A stretch of DNA of 64,000 nucleotides from Hydrogenophilales bacterium 16-64-46 (GCA_002281775.1 NCGY01000005.1:124001-188000), one strand, 5' to 3'. Counted from the first letter of the stretch, positions 8,433 through 18,828 are shown. A program made the numbers and translations. The notes: generated by a model not told the origin, from the sequence alone.

Positions 8433-9560
8433 CTATCGGCGAGGAGACATGGCAAGTTGTGAGTAGACCTTCAGCGTTGCTGTCAGCATGTCGCGCAGAG
8501 GGAAAAAGTCGCCATCAGGTACTGGAGTAGGCGTTTGCACCAAGGCGCTGATCTGCATTGTGACAGTATTCAGGTCTGCCATTGTCAACAAGCCCCTTGG
8601 GTAGATGCGACGCAGGATTTCACCCACGCCGCCGTGATCGTAGCCGGCGGTCGGCACGCCCAGACGCAGTGCTTCCAGTGTCGTGCGGCCGAAGGACTCC
8701 GGCTGGGTCGAAAGCGAGAGCACCAAGCTGGAAATGGCCAGAATTGACTTGAGATCATCGCGTTGACCGGTGAAGCTGATGTCGCATTCCAGCCCCAGGC
8801 TGCGTACCCGGTAGCGCAATTTTTGCAGGTAACGCTGTTTCGACGGCGTCGCGCCGCCGACGATCAGCCCGTGCACCGGCAACCCCCTGCGTTTCAGCCG
8901 CCCGACCAGTTCGATGAAATCCTCGTGGCCCTTGAGCCGGGTGATGCGGCCGGGCAGGGTGAGGAGAGGTTTTTCGCGTGCACGGGGGAACTGCGCGTAA
9001 AACGCCTCCTGCCATGCGCTGTCGGGTTGCCAGCCATGCGGGTATTGCTGACCGTCGACCCCGCGTGGGATGACCGTGATGCGCCAGGGCGGCGTGTCCG
9101 GGTAATGGGCAAGGATGTAGTCGCGCACCGTGTCGGACACCGCAATCACGGCCTCGCCACGCGTCATGATGCGACTGTAGCGTCCCACGCCATACAGCCC
9201 GTGCACGGTGGTGACGAAGCGTGGTCGCGTCGCCGGATTCATGCCGCGCCAGGCCAGATACGCGATCCAGGCGGGCACGCGCGAGCGGGCATGCACGATG
9301 TCGACTTGCTGCTCGACGAGGAAACGCCGCAGCCGGTGTACCAGCAGCAGGGTCTTCAGCGATTTACGCCCGATCGGCAAGGCGAAGTGCTCGGCGCCCG
9401 ATTCGAGCAGCGGCGCGACCAGCCGTCCGCCTGCCGACACAACGAGTGCGCGGTGGCCGTGCGTCACCAGCGCGTGGGCCACCTCCAGCGTGCCACGCTC
9501 CACGCCGCCGGATTCGAGAGCGGGCAGGAGCTGCAATACGGTCAATTTCTGTTCAGACAT
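8433..9560 (-). CDS. Family 4 glycosyltransferase
   Basis: 375 residues with the GT-B fold. LQLLPALESGGVERGTLEVAHAL is the typical donor-side start of family 4, and STQPESFGRTTLEALRLGVPTAGYDHGG is the E-x7-E nucleotide-sugar motif. The start at 9560 (MSEQKLTVLQ) is chosen because it begins just before the conserved core and overlaps the upstream ELM1-like gene by 19 bases; a longer upstream extension is only frame read-through. It is likely to act on the LPS core with its WaaE-like neighbour. The sugar is unknown. Confidence 0.92.
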   Translation of the reverse strand: MSEQKLTVLQLLPALESGGVERGTLEVAHALVTHGHRALVVSAGGRLVAPLLESGAEHFALPIGRKSLKTLLLVHRLRRFLVEQQVDIVHARSRVPAWIAYLAWRGMNPATRPRFVTTVHGLYGVGRYSRIMTRGEAVIAVSDTVRDYILAHYPDTPPWRITVIPRGVDGQQYPHGWQPDSAWQEAFYAQFPRAREKPLLTLPGRITRLKGHEDFIELVGRLKRRGLPVHGLIVGGATPSKQRYLQKLRYRVRSLGLECDISFTGQRDDLKSILAISSLVLSLSTQPESFGRTTLEALRLGVPTAGYDHGGVGEILRRIYPRGLLTMADLNTVTMQISALVQTPTPVPDGDFFPLRDMLTATLKVYSQLAMSPRR

Positions 9561-10471
9561 GTGAGTATCCAGGCCGCGCAACGGTCGGCCTCGGCAAGCG
9601 GGACGGTGTTTGGATGCAGCGCACCGCGCGCGCACCACTGGATAAAGCGGGTGACGCGATGCGCCTCGGCCAGATCGGCGATGGCCCAGCCGACCCGACT
9701 TTTCGGATTGACCGGCAGATCGAACACGCCCACGTCGGCAGCTGCGGTGAGCGCCTCGGTCACCATGGACACACTGTCCGGCGTGACCCAGGCCACGCCG
9801 CTTTCGGCCAGCCGCGCTGGCAGCCAGTCGGCGGGCGTCGCGGTGTGGGGCACGATTTCGAGTGCGTCCAGGCGGGGCAGGCGCGACAGGAAGTCGTCCG
9901 GCGTGCGGCGCGAGGTGGTCAGCGTCCAGCGGCGTGTCGGCTCGCGCGTGACGACGCTGCGGATCTGCACCGCGACCGCATCGCTATTCCATTCGAAATG
10001 ACGCGATTCGCCACCCACGAGGATGAGCCCGTGACTGCCCCGTTCGCCGGCTGGCAGGGGGTTCGCGCGGACGCGATTCAACGCGCCCTGGCTGACGAAG
10101 GTGCGGGCGTCGGCCTCGACCCGGTCGTGCGCAGGCACGATCAGGTAATCGAAACAGGCGCGCGGCAGGCTGGGTTTCATCAGCACCGCCACGGGTGCGC
10201 CGGTGGCGCGGCGCAGGGCCAGCAGGCTGGGGTGTGTGCCATGCCCGGCCCCGAGAATCAGGTCGGGGGGCGGCAGTGCGGCCGTCGGGGCGCGTCGGAG
10301 CAGCCCGTGGACGACTGCGCGCCAGCCGGGCAGGGCGTCAAGCTCGTGGCAGTGCGTGGGGGTGGCACGCGCCAGCGCCTCGGCCAGCCCCAGCGACTGG
10401 TTGAGGTGGCCCGGCTTGCCGTCGCTGACGATCCAGAGACAGAGCAGGGCGGGCTCAGTCGGCAAGGTCAT
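9542..10471 (-). CDS. ELM1/GtrOC1-like family protein
   Basis: 309 residues of the bacterial relatives of mitochondrial fission protein ELM1 (PF06258 type), a GT-B-like fold of unsettled enzymatic role. WIVSDGKPGHLNQSLGLAEAL at the start, DLILGAGHGTHPSLLALRR, and TPDSVSMVTEALTAAADVGVFDLP near the end are the conserved blocks. These genes usually sit in LPS-core regions, as here, directly before a GT4 gene with which it overlaps. A glycosyltransferase-like function in lipid A/core assembly is a fair inference; automatic labels as a sugar epimerase are doubtful. Confidence 0.82.
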   Translation of the reverse strand: MTLPTEPALLCLWIVSDGKPGHLNQSLGLAEALARATPTHCHELDALPGWRAVVHGLLRRAPTAALPPPDLILGAGHGTHPSLLALRRATGAPVAVLMKPSLPRACFDYLIVPAHDRVEADARTFVSQGALNRVRANPLPAGERGSHGLILVGGESRHFEWNSDAVAVQIRSVVTREPTRRWTLTTSRRTPDDFLSRLPRLDALEIVPHTATPADWLPARLAESGVAWVTPDSVSMVTEALTAAADVGVFDLPVNPKSRVGWAIADLAEAHRVTRFIQWCARGALHPNTVPLAEADRCAAWILTCLNRN

Positions 10472-10561
10472 GCGTCAGGGTCATGCGAGGAAGGATGCGC
10501 TCATCAGAACTGCGATTTGATGAGCGCGGGGCGTTAAACATGCCGTCTGGGGGGAGCCGGT

Positions 10562-11668
10562 TCATAGCGTGTCGCGCCATTGCCGGTGATACATGGCGTC
10601 CCAGCTATAGGGAGAGGGGTCGAGCGCGGGCGGCTTGCATGTCATCAGGTCCGCAAGCAGTTCAGCTGAGGCGGGTGCCATGGTCAAGCCGTAACGATAG
10701 TGCCCAGTGTTGAAATACACATTCTCATAATCAGGGTGGCTGCCAACGAGCGGGATGTTGTCCGGTGATCCCGGACGCAGTCCGGCCCAATGACGGATGG
10801 GTTGCGATGCAGCCAGCGCCGGCAACAGCGCAGCCGCGGCACGATGCAGCCGCTGCGCCGTGACCGCATCGGTTGACTTGTCGAAGCCCGCATCCTCGAT
10901 AGTGCTGCCCACTAGGATATGACCGTCCTGCCGGGGGATGACATAGAGACCGTCGCGATAAAGTATGGTGTCGAGCGTACCGGGGGGCAGCCGGAAAAGG
11001 AGCATCTGTCCGCGTATCGGGCGCACCAGCTTGCAGTTCGGATAAGCCTGGGTATCCGCACCTGTGTACGCACCTGCGGAAATCACGCAAAAGTCGCCCG
11101 CAAGTTTGCCTTGGTCGGTTGCTAGTCCGATAAATCGCCTTCCGTCCCGTTCGATCCCTCGTGCCGGACAATTCTCGAACAGGTTTCCGCCCGCGGCCAG
11201 AAAGGCCTGGCGCAGGCTCGCGAGTAGCCGGGGATTGCGAACCTGAGCGACCTCAGGCAGTTCAAGAACGCCGTGCCCGCAATCCTTTACGGCCATACAC
11301 TTGGCTTGAGCCCATGACAGGGCAGATTGCGGGTCAGGCACATCCAGTACACGCAGGCCGCATACCCAGTATTCTGCGCTCCCCCCACCCAAACTCCGGA
11401 GATGCTCCAGCCAGGAACAGTAACGCTGCATGGCGCGCAGGGCGAGGCGGGTAACCGCGTCTGGATAGTCCCAGGGTAAAAGTGGCGAGAGGATGCCACC
11501 GCCCGCCCAAGAAGAGGATTCGCTGGCAGGTTCGGCATTGAGTATCGTCACAGCGAAGCCGCGGCCCAGCAATTCCACGCCGGCGCTCAAGCCGGCGGCG
11601 CCAGCGCCGATGATAAGGACACGCCTGTTCAAGATTATTCGGGTTTCGTCGACCGTAAACGCTGGCAA
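10562..11668 (-). CDS. thiO: FAD-dependent glycine oxidase-like protein
   Basis: 368 residues of the D-amino acid oxidase fold. RVLIIGAGAAGLSAGVELLGRGF is the FAD-binding Rossmann loop, SSSWAGGGILSPLLPWDY and the late GLRPGSPDNIPLVG and YFNTGHYRYGLTMAP segments match ThiO, which oxidises glycine to dehydroglycine for the thiazole of thiamin. No other thiamin gene is nearby, so a more general amine oxidase remains possible. The start could also be the TTG 36 bases downstream (just before RRVLIIGAG), since the first dozen residues are not conserved. It is divergent from the pilin operon with only 58 bases between the starts. Confidence 0.82.
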   Translation of the reverse strand: MPAFTVDETRIILNRRVLIIGAGAAGLSAGVELLGRGFAVTILNAEPASESSSWAGGGILSPLLPWDYPDAVTRLALRAMQRYCSWLEHLRSLGGGSAEYWVCGLRVLDVPDPQSALSWAQAKCMAVKDCGHGVLELPEVAQVRNPRLLASLRQAFLAAGGNLFENCPARGIERDGRRFIGLATDQGKLAGDFCVISAGAYTGADTQAYPNCKLVRPIRGQMLLFRLPPGTLDTILYRDGLYVIPRQDGHILVGSTIEDAGFDKSTDAVTAQRLHRAAAALLPALAASQPIRHWAGLRPGSPDNIPLVGSHPDYENVYFNTGHYRYGLTMAPASAELLADLMTCKPPALDPSPYSWDAMYHRQWRDTL

Positions 11669-11726
11669 ATCTGCCGTTTATCCAGTTTGGCTTGAAGCCT
11701 CAGGGATTTCATTGCACTGTTCAATC

Positions 11727-12296
11727 ATGGAAATCAAGCATCCTACTGCCAGTAGCGGCTTCACGCTCATCGAGTTGCTCGTGACGCTTGCCGTATTGTC
11801 TATTTTACTGGCGATAGCCATCCCGTCGTTCCAGAGTTTTTTGCGGAACAGCAGACTGGCAACGGCGACCAACGATTTGTCGAGCGCGCTTGCGATGGCG
11901 CGCTCTGAGGCCGTCAAGCGCGCTACTCGCGTCACGGTCTGCAACACTGAAGACCCGGATGCTGCCAGTCCGGCCTGCTCGGCTTCGGGCAATTGGAATG
12001 CGGGCTGGCTGGTGTTTGTGGACGGGGGCATCGCTGGCAGCGTGGACGGCGGGGACATCGTACTGCGTGTTTTTCAGCAATCCGCACGGGCTGGCCTGGC
12101 GATCAGTGCCGTCAGCAATTTCACTGACTTTGTGAGTTATCTCGCCAGTGGCGTCAGCGCCGGCAGCGGCGGGCTCTCCAATGGACGCTTTACGATTGAT
12201 TTTGCAACTTGTCCATCGCCGGCGACGAATTTATCGCGCGATCTTGTCGTTGGACCGACAGGGCGCGTCAGAGTTGAAACAGGGGACTGCGTGTGA
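11727..12296 (+). CDS. fimT: Type IV minor pilin, FimT/GspH family
   Basis: 189 residues. SSGFTLIELLVTLAVLSILLAIAIPSFQSFL is a type III (prepilin) signal: PilD would cut after Gly, and the Phe and Glu5 needed for assembly are present. The remainder matches the FimT/GspH fold with a CysX-rich C-terminal end. It is the first gene of the fimT-pilV-pilW-pilX-pilY1-pilE operon, which builds the priming complex at the tip of type IV pili. FimT proteins of some bacteria bind DNA for uptake. The ATG at 11727 is the one that leaves a short basic leader before the cleavage site. Confidence 0.92.
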   Translation: MEIKHPTASSGFTLIELLVTLAVLSILLAIAIPSFQSFLRNSRLATATNDLSSALAMARSEAVKRATRVTVCNTEDPDAASPACSASGNWNAGWLVFVDGGIAGSVDGGDIVLRVFQQSARAGLAISAVSNFTDFVSYLASGVSAGSGGLSNGRFTIDFATCPSPATNLSRDLVVGPTGRVRVETGDCV

Positions 12297-12736
12297 TGCC
12301 CGGAATAGCCCGCAAGAGACGATTGCAGCAGGGTGTCACCCTGCTCGAAGTGCTTGTCACCATGGTCGTGCTTGCGCTTGGCCTGCTTGGGTATGCCGGG
12401 CTGCATCTGGCTTCGTTGAAGAATAGTGCCAGCGCCTATCAACGCAGCCAGGCGACCATTCTTGCCTACGACATCATCGACCGCATGCGCGTCAATCGTA
12501 CACAGGCTGTGGGTGGTGGGTACAACGTAGCGATTGCCGGGTCAGGGGGCGGCTCGGGGGTTGCGGCTGACGACCTGAGCGACTGGAAGGCGACTCTGGG
12601 CCAGGCCTTGCCCGGCGGCGATGGGGCCATCGCCGTTGACGCCAACGGTAATGCCCTGATCCAGATTCAGTGGTCGGACAAGCGCGACGCCAGCGCAGAC
12701 GACGTTGTGACATTCAATACGCAGACCCGGCTATGA
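12296..12736 (+). CDS. pilV: Type IV pilus modification/minor pilin PilV
   Basis: 146 residues. The leader KRRLQQG followed by VTLLEVLVTMVVLALGLLGYAGL is the prepilin signal with Glu5, and AYQRSQATILAYDIIDRMRVNR is the conserved PilV block. The ATG at 12296 overlaps the fimT stop (TGATG); GTG 12293 is an alternative. It would be a minor pilin of the tip complex. Confidence 0.92.
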   Translation: MPGIARKRRLQQGVTLLEVLVTMVVLALGLLGYAGLHLASLKNSASAYQRSQATILAYDIIDRMRVNRTQAVGGGYNVAIAGSGGGSGVAADDLSDWKATLGQALPGGDGAIAVDANGNALIQIQWSDKRDASADDVVTFNTQTRL

Positions 12737-13812
12737 ACAATCACCCCAATCGAACCCTCGACGTCCGGCGCGCGCAACCCGGTTTTTCGCTGGTCGAGCT
12801 CATGGTCGCCATGGCGCTGGGTCTTCTGCTGGTGGTTGGCGTTGGCACCGTCTATCTGGGTAGCCGGCAGACCTATATCCAGCAAGAGGCGCTGGCGCGG
12901 ATGCAGGAGGGCGCGCGATACGCTTTCGAACTGCTTACGCTCGATATCCGCCAGGCGGGCTACACGGGCTGCGCCCCCATAGATGACACCTTTTCCACAC
13001 TGAACGGCACGGACTGGTACAACAATTTGAGTGCACTGCCACTGGCGGGCTACGAGTCCGGTGCGGGCCTGCCGACTGACGTTTCCGGTGCGCTGGCCAA
13101 TACGGACGCGGTCAGCGTGTTGCGAGTGGACGAGAATTCGGATTACTTCGTCGACAGCCACAACGGTCCTTCTGCGCAATTTCAATTGCAGGCCAATCAT
13201 GATCTCAAAGAGGGCCAGATCCTCACGGTTGTGCCGCCGGATTGCAGCCAGGCAATAGTTTTTCAGATGACCAATGTCAATGACAACGATACGATCGATG
13301 TGGTCGTTCACAACACCGGTGAAAGTTCGCCCGGCAATAGCACCAAGTGCCTGGCCGACCCGGCCGATCCCGTCTGCGCGTCCGAGTCGACCTTCCCTAA
13401 TCTACCGGAAAATTCCCGGATCATGCGGCTGATCGGCAATATCTATTATCTGGGTACGGGAGAAAGCGGTCAGCCCGCACTGTTCCGGGAAAGTCTCGGC
13501 GTATCCGGGGGGAACGCCCAGGCCAGCGCGAGCGAGCTGGTTGAAGGCGTCGAGGACATGGAAATCCTCTATGGCGAAGACACCACCGGCGACAATAATG
13601 TGGACAGCTATGTGGCGGCGGATGCGGTCGTCGACTGGTCGAACGTGCTGGCCGTGCGGGTGAGTCTGCTCATGCGCAGCGTGGAAAACAACGTGGTGTC
13701 CGATTCCCAGCAGATCGAATTTGCCGGCGAAACGATCAATGCCGGTGTGGGCGCGGACAGGCGCTTGCGCAAGGTTTTTACCACCACCATCGCGGTGCGT
13801 AACCGTTTGTGA
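12733..13812 (+). CDS. pilW: Type IV minor pilin PilW
   Basis: 359 residues. QPGFSLVELMVAMALGLLLVVGVGTVYLGSRQTY is a prepilin signal with Glu5, and the long C-terminal globular part, including LTLDIRQAGYTGC and a late VRVSLLMRS segment, matches PilW. The start overlaps the pilV stop (ATGA) and the end overlaps pilX. PilW helps PilX and PilV seat PilY1 at the pilus tip. Confidence 0.93.
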   Translation: MNNHPNRTLDVRRAQPGFSLVELMVAMALGLLLVVGVGTVYLGSRQTYIQQEALARMQEGARYAFELLTLDIRQAGYTGCAPIDDTFSTLNGTDWYNNLSALPLAGYESGAGLPTDVSGALANTDAVSVLRVDENSDYFVDSHNGPSAQFQLQANHDLKEGQILTVVPPDCSQAIVFQMTNVNDNDTIDVVVHNTGESSPGNSTKCLADPADPVCASESTFPNLPENSRIMRLIGNIYYLGTGESGQPALFRESLGVSGGNAQASASELVEGVEDMEILYGEDTTGDNNVDSYVAADAVVDWSNVLAVRVSLLMRSVENNVVSDSQQIEFAGETINAGVGADRRLRKVFTTTIAVRNRL

Positions 13813-14279
13813 AGGGGCCAGACTTGAAACGCAATGCACTACCAGGCGCATCGCAGAGGGGGGCCGCGTTGATCGTGGCGCTGATTTTTCTCGCCGTGCT
13901 GGCCTTGCTGGGGATCGCCGCGGCGCAAACCACGCAGCTGGAAGAGCGCATGGCTGGAAATACGCGTGATCGAGACCTCGCTTTCCAGTCGGCCGAGGCT
14001 GCGCTGCGCTGGGCATCGTTTAACCTGGCTGGACTGAGTGCCGCCGCGCCCGCGCTGGATGAGGCGGTCGGGAACGATGCCACCTACTGGAATGCATACG
14101 ACTGGTCCACGTCGACCCAGTTGTCGGCGGCGAACGTCACCATCAATGGCGTCGAAGCCTATCCCCAGGTGGTCGTGGAGCGCCGGGGGACATCTGATCG
14201 CTATCGCGTGACCGCGCGCGGTGTGGGGGCCAGCAGCAATTCGATCGTGTTGTTGCAAGCTGAATATCAATATCCGTAA
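13809..14279 (+). CDS. pilX: Type IV pilus assembly protein PilX
   Basis: 156 residues. QRGAALIVALIFLAVLALLGIAAAQTTQLEERMAGN is the PilX signature: a prepilin-like helix in which Glu5 is not at the usual place, followed by ERMAGNTRDRDLAFQSAEAALR. The GTG start overlaps the pilW stop (GTGA). It belongs to the minor-pilin set that anchors PilY1. Confidence 0.92.
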   Translation: MKGPDLKRNALPGASQRGAALIVALIFLAVLALLGIAAAQTTQLEERMAGNTRDRDLAFQSAEAALRWASFNLAGLSAAAPALDEAVGNDATYWNAYDWSTSTQLSAANVTINGVEAYPQVVVERRGTSDRYRVTARGVGASSNSIVLLQAEYQYP

Positions 14280-14297
14280 TGCCGGGAGTTCAACAAG

Positions 14298-17200
14298 ATG
14301 AACCGTTCAAATCGCTATGCTGCCTGGATACTTGCAGTATCGGCCATGGTCACGCTCAGCGGCCCCGCGACCCCCGAGCCGATCAGCCTGTCGGATACCC
14401 CCTTGTTCCTGAACGTCGCGGTGGATCCCAACATCGTCGTGACGATGGATGATTCGGGGTCGATGCGCTGGGCGGTGGTGCCGGATGCTTTGATCGACTA
14501 TGGCCTCAGCGCCACCAAGCGCATATTTTCGTCGAGTTTCAACGCGCTGTATTACAACCCCAACGTGCGTTATGTCCCGCCCAAGAATGCCTCCAACGTC
14601 GACATGGCGAATTCCAGTTTCAGTGCGGCCTGGATCAATGGCCTCGACACGGCCAAGGGAACTGTCGATCTGACCAAGAATTACCGGCCGCCATTTTATT
14701 ATGATCCCAAGATAAGCGGCACCTACGAGGGCCGCACCGGGGGATATGCCACAACGCTCAGCAATCCATCCGGCGTGGGAACCGAATACAATTTTACGAG
14801 CAACACCACCATTCCAGTGCACATCACCTATCAGGGTGGTTCCTTTGTGTATAAGACCAATGGTGTGGCGGCTTTTTACTTTGTCTTCGACAGTGGCAAC
14901 AGTGCCTGCGACGGAACCCTCAACGACGACGATTGTTACGATTACGTCAAGGTCGCCAGCAACTCCGGCCCCGGCACGATAGACATCAACGGCGACGGCG
15001 CAATCACCACGGCTGATCGCAACGAACAGCAGAATTTCGCCAACTGGTATTCCTATTACAGTAACCGGGTTCTGGCGACCGCCTCCGGTGCGCTGCTGGC
15101 ATTCAACGCTTTTCCTGAAAATGTCCGCCTGGCGTGGCAGGCGCTGGGAGACTGCAAGTCGTTCGGCGGCACCTGCAAGGACAAGAAGGGCACGACCTAC
15201 GACAACAAGATTCGCCAATTCAGTGGCACCCATCGTAGCAATTTCCTGAATTGGCTGATCAATTATCCAGCGGCGTATGGCACCACGCCCTTGCGTGATG
15301 CCATGTACTACGCAGGCAGCTATTACGAGACCAGCGGCATTGCCAGTCCCTACGCCGAGAATCCGCAGGTCACGGCTGGCACGGAGTTAAGTTGCCGCAA
15401 AAACTACCACATCATGTTCACCGACGGGGTGTGGAATGGCGATGTGAAAATGACGGGGGCAAACAAGCCCGGCAATGCGGACAATACCGCTGTGTCGCTG
15501 CCGGATGGGATGAGCTATTCCCCCACGCTCGATAGTTCAATCATTTTCAAGGATGGCAATACCGACAGCCTGGCTGACCTGGCATTCAAATACTGGGTAT
15601 CCGACCTTCGCACGGATATCAACAACGATGTGGTACCGCGCTATGTTGATCGCAGCGGCACCGAAACCGACCAGTACTGGAACCCGCGTAACAATCCTGC
15701 AAACTGGCAAAACATGACGACCTATACCGTCAGTCTTGGCCTGAGCAGCACGCTAACCAATCCGGTCTGGGAAGAGACCACCTCCGGTACAGGCTACACA
15801 GACCTCAAGACCGGGGTGGCGAGCTGGCCTACCACAGGAGACTACTTGGCCGGCAATGTCTACGATCTCTGGCATTCCGCGATAAACAGCCGTGCTGAAT
15901 TCTTCAGTGTGGAAAGCCCGGACGCTCTGGTGAGCTCGCTGCAGGCGGTAGTGAACAGCATCCTTGATGCTACCCCGTCAGCCGCCGCACTGGCAGCCAA
16001 TTCGACGAGCATCCAGACCGGGGCGCTGGTTTATCAGGCGCGTTTCGACAGCAAAGACTGGAGTGGTGATTTGCTTGCCTATCCGGTGCAAAGTGACGGT
16101 AGTGTGGGTAGCGCCATCTGGCAGGCCAAGAATCTCATGCCGAGCCCCGGCAGCCGCAATATTTTCACCATCGACGGGGCGGGGGACGGCGTGGCGTTTA
16201 CGGCTTGCAGCAACCTGACGACCAGCCAGCAGACTGCGCTCAATACCAATGCCTCGGGTTCGGTCGATTCCAGATGCACAGATCGTCTGAATTGGCTGCG
16301 AGGCAATTCTGTCAGCGGCATGCGCTCGCGCACTTCGATACTGGCCGACATCATCAATTCCGATCCGGTCTACACGCACAGCGAGGATATGGGATACGGG
16401 AGCGCCTCGTTTACCGGAGGGGGCACTGCCTATACCGACTATGTCGAAGACAAGGCTGCCAATCGCATTCCCATGGTTTATGTGGGCAGTAACGGTGGCA
16501 TGCTCCATGGGTTCCGCGCGGACGTGGGTGCCAGCGATTCAGGTATCGAGAAATTCGCCTATATCCCGAACACCGTATTTGCAAACCTCAGCCAATTGAC
16601 CGATCCGGATTACGTGCACAAATATTTTGTGGATGCCGGGCCCACTGTTGGCGACGCCTATCTGGGGGGCGTCTGGAAGACCATACTCGTCAGCGGCATG
16701 GGAGGGGGTGGCAAGGCTGTCTTTGCGCTTGACGTGAGCAATCCTGGTACGCCCAGTACGAGCCTGGTCAAGTGGGAATTTGCCGATGCGGATTTGGGAT
16801 ACAGCTTCAGCAAACCCCAAATCGGCCGTCTGCCTGACGGTAGCTGGGTGGCGATATTCGGCAACGGCTATAACAGCGCTTCCGAGCAGGCTTATCTGTA
16901 TATCGTGAATCTGGACACGGGGGCGCTGATCAAGAAAATTGCCGCAGGTACGGCGACGTCCAATGGCCTGTCCACGCCGACCTTGTATGACAGCAATGGG
17001 GACAAAACCATCGACACGGTCTACGCGGGCGATTTGCAGGGCAATCTGTGGAAATTCGATCTCCTCGCCACCAACAGCGCGGATTGGGCACTGGCAAATT
17101 CCGGTGTGCCCCTGTTCCAGGCACGCAACGACCTCGGACAGGTGCAACCCATTACGGCTGCCCCGGTGGTTGGCGGACATACGCTTGGCGGAGCCATGGT

Positions 17201-17870
17201 GTTGTTCGGCACCGGGCGCTATCTCGGCAACACGGATGTTCTCGACAGCAACGTGCAGAGTTTCTACGGCTTGTGGGATAACGGCTCGCCCATATCCACC
17301 ACGGACCGCAGCGAGCTGCAGGAACAGACCCTGGTTGCTGAAACCATCGAGTTTGGCAGTCAGGTAAGGGAGTCGAGCACCACCGTCACGGTCTATCCCT
17401 CTTCGCGAGGCTGGTATATGGATTTCAACCTCGCCAGTGGTGTGGGTGAGCGTGTCGTGACGCAGGCGTTATTGCGCTACGAACGGGTTATTTTCCTCAC
17501 CCTGGTGCCTTCGACCGAGGCTTGTGATCCCGGCGGATTCAGCTGGTTGATGGAGCTGGAGATGGAGTCCGGCGCGGCCCCTGCAGAATCGAGCTTCGAT
17601 TTCAACAATGACGGAAAATTCGACAGCGATGACTTGCTGGCCAGCGGAGAGTCGGCGGCGGGCATCCGGACTACCGTGGGCATTACCAAACCTCCCGCAT
17701 GGTTCAGCTCGCCCCCTCCGTCGGACGGCGGGCACGCCACAGATTTCAAGGTCATGACCGGTACCACGGGGGGGATCCAGTCACTTGGCAACAAAGGCGA
17801 CGAGGCGGACCCGGATGAACCCGGTGGCGGTGGTGGAGCGACGCGCCTCTACTGGCGGCAGATTCAATGA
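14298..17870 (+). CDS. pilY1: Type IV pilus tip adhesin PilY1
   Basis: 1190 residues with a signal peptide (about residues 1-26). The N-terminal part is von Willebrand A-like, with the MIDAS motif DDSGSM at 51-56 and FTDGVWNGD later. The C-terminal half is the PilC/PilY1 beta-propeller ([19 protein letters not shown] region [12 protein letters not shown], and FALDVSNPG). Two Asp-rich, EF-hand-like calcium loops are visible: [12 protein letters not shown] at about 230 and [12 protein letters not shown] near 1108. PilY1 sits at the pilus tip, promotes adhesion and affects pilus extension and retraction; the propeller calcium site controls retraction in relatives. It lies 18 bases after pilX and ten before pilE. 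Confidence 0.95.
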   Translation: MNRSNRYAAWILAVSAMVTLSGPATPEPISLSDTPLFLNVAVDPNIVVTMDDSGSMRWAVVPDALIDYGLSATKRIFSSSFNALYYNPNVRYVPPKNASNVDMANSSFSAAWINGLDTAKGTVDLTKNYRPPFYYDPKISGTYEGRTGGYATTLSNPSGVGTEYNFTSNTTIPVHITYQGGSFVYKTNGVAAFYFVFDSGNSACDGTLNDDDCYDYVKVASNSGPGTIDINGDGAITTADRNEQQNFANWYSYYSNRVLATASGALLAFNAFPENVRLAWQALGDCKSFGGTCKDKKGTTYDNKIRQFSGTHRSNFLNWLINYPAAYGTTPLRDAMYYAGSYYETSGIASPYAENPQVTAGTELSCRKNYHIMFTDGVWNGDVKMTGANKPGNADNTAVSLPDGMSYSPTLDSSIIFKDGNTDSLADLAFKYWVSDLRTDINNDVVPRYVDRSGTETDQYWNPRNNPANWQNMTTYTVSLGLSSTLTNPVWEETTSGTGYTDLKTGVASWPTTGDYLAGNVYDLWHSAINSRAEFFSVESPDALVSSLQAVVNSILDATPSAAALAANSTSIQTGALVYQARFDSKDWSGDLLAYPVQSDGSVGSAIWQAKNLMPSPGSRNIFTIDGAGDGVAFTACSNLTTSQQTALNTNASGSVDSRCTDRLNWLRGNSVSGMRSRTSILADIINSDPVYTHSEDMGYGSASFTGGGTAYTDYVEDKAANRIPMVYVGSNGGMLHGFRADVGASDSGIEKFAYIPNTVFANLSQLTDPDYVHKYFVDAGPTVGDAYLGGVWKTILVSGMGGGGKAVFALDVSNPGTPSTSLVKWEFADADLGYSFSKPQIGRLPDGSWVAIFGNGYNSASEQAYLYIVNLDTGALIKKIAAGTATSNGLSTPTLYDSNGDKTIDTVYAGDLQGNLWKFDLLATNSADWALANSGVPLFQARNDLGQVQPITAAPVVGGHTLGGAMVLFGTGRYLGNTDVLDSNVQSFYGLWDNGSPISTTDRSELQEQTLVAETIEFGSQVRESSTTVTVYPSSRGWYMDFNLASGVGERVVTQALLRYERVIFLTLVPSTEACDPGGFSWLMELEMESGAAPAESSFDFNNDGKFDSDDLLASGESAAGIRTTVGITKPPAWFSSPPPSDGGHATDFKVMTGTTGGIQSLGNKGDEADPDEPGGGGGATRLYWRQIQ

Positions 17871-17880
17871 GGAGCGAGTG

Positions 17881-18312
17881 ATGCACAGAAGAACTGGCGG
17901 GTTCACGCTGATCGAGGTGATGATAGTGGTGGCCATTCTGGGCGTGCTGGCTGCCATCGTTTACCCGAGTTACATGGAGTACGTGAGACGGGGTCAACGG
18001 GCTGAGGCCAAAAGCCTGTTGCTCCAGAATGCCCAGTTCCTGGAGAGGAACATGACTGAAAACAATCGTTACGACAAGGATGGTGCCGGGAATGACATTG
18101 CTTTGCCCTTTACTTCCTCGCCCCAGAATGGCGATGCGACCTACAGCATTGCTGCCAACCCGCTGGATGACACCACCTATACCTTGCAAGCGTCGCGTCA
18201 GGCCGGGACGATGATGGAAAACGACGAGTGCGGAACGTTCACACTGGATCACCGCGGCCAGAAAGGCTTGTCCAGCAATACGCGGTCCGTGGACGAATGC
18301 TGGAATCAGTGA
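17881..18312 (+). CDS. pilE: Type IV pilin-like protein PilE
   Basis: 143 residues. The short leader MHRRTGG before [37 protein letters not shown] is a textbook prepilin signal with Glu5. The C-terminal [13 protein letters not shown]...DEC forms the D-region loop between two cysteines. It has a strong GAGGAG ribosome site before the ATG. As the last pilin of the minor-pilin operon it is probably a minor pilin (PilE/ComP-like), not the main PilA fibre subunit. Confidence 0.92.
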   Translation: MHRRTGGFTLIEVMIVVAILGVLAAIVYPSYMEYVRRGQRAEAKSLLLQNAQFLERNMTENNRYDKDGAGNDIALPFTSSPQNGDATYSIAANPLDDTTYTLQASRQAGTMMENDECGTFTLDHRGQKGLSSNTRSVDECWNQ

Positions 18313-18339
18313 GCTGGTTTCATGATGAAAGGAAACAAC

Positions 18340-18570
18340 ATGTCTGAACGTACCATCATGGTTATCCTGTTGTCGTTATTTACTGGCACTGCCCTGGCGG
18401 CACAACAAGCGCAACCGACGCGAAAGCCTTCGAATGCTGTGGTTCAGGCGGTCCAGCAGTCTGGCCAGAAAAGCGGAAAGCAGAACGCCATCACGCGCAG
18501 GAAAATCAACCCGGATGCGCCTCCGGAAAATCTTGAAAAGGCCTTGCTGCCTGTTCCGGGTTCGCCTTGA
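18340..18570 (+). CDS. Small secreted protein at the end of the pilin operon
   Basis: 76 residues, family not recognised. MSERTIMVILLSLFTGTALAAQQ is a Sec signal peptide with an Ala-x-Ala cut site; the mature part is about 55 residues, rich in Gln, Lys and Pro, and lacks cysteine. AAAGGA lies seven bases before the ATG at 18340, favouring it over ATG 18322. The gene follows pilE by 27 bases, so it is probably co-transcribed with the pilin genes and works in the periplasm. Confidence 0.65.
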   Translation: MSERTIMVILLSLFTGTALAAQQAQPTRKPSNAVVQAVQQSGQKSGKQNAITRRKINPDAPPENLEKALLPVPGSP

Positions 18571-18636
18571 GATGCCACTGAACCCCGCCTGAATTCAGCC
18601 CGGCACGGGATATCTGCTCTGGCCACGGCGAATTGA

Positions 18637-18736
18637 TTCCATTTCCAGATTGAAAATCGCTTTGTCGGTTTCGCCTTGCCGTGTTGCAGCCCTGCCTGCG
18701 GCTCCTCTTCGCGATCTTTTCAATCCGGAAATGGGA
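18637..18736. repeat. Long imperfect inverted repeat
   Basis: Left arm 18637-18660 (TTCCATTTCCAGATTGAAAA then TCGC) and right arm 18711-18736 are reverse complements with one mismatch and a two-base insertion, separated by 50 bases that contain a further small AGCC/GGCT stem. It lies in the 278-base gap between the small secreted protein and fccB, which are convergent. It could be a structured RNA, a decayed mobile-element end or an operon terminator without a T-run. Confidence 0.6.
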
Positions 18737-18804
18737 TGAGAGGGCTCTGGCGGAAGGGGGAGCAAAGGGCTTGATTGTCTCGACCGTCTTTTCAGACTTC
18801 CCAT

Positions 18805-18828
18805 AAAAAACGGGGCCGAAGCCCCGTT
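18805..18828 (-). terminator. Intrinsic terminator of the fcc operon
   Basis: On the minus strand AACGGGGC, loop TTCG, GCCCCGTT form an eight-base stem followed by a run of T (plus-strand A at 18805-18810). It lies about 20 bases after the fccB stop. Confidence 0.88.

Noticed and set aside
8763..10001. 412-residue plus-strand ORF across GT4 and the ELM1-like gene
   Set aside because: It spans two minus-strand genes with clear family motifs and has none itself.
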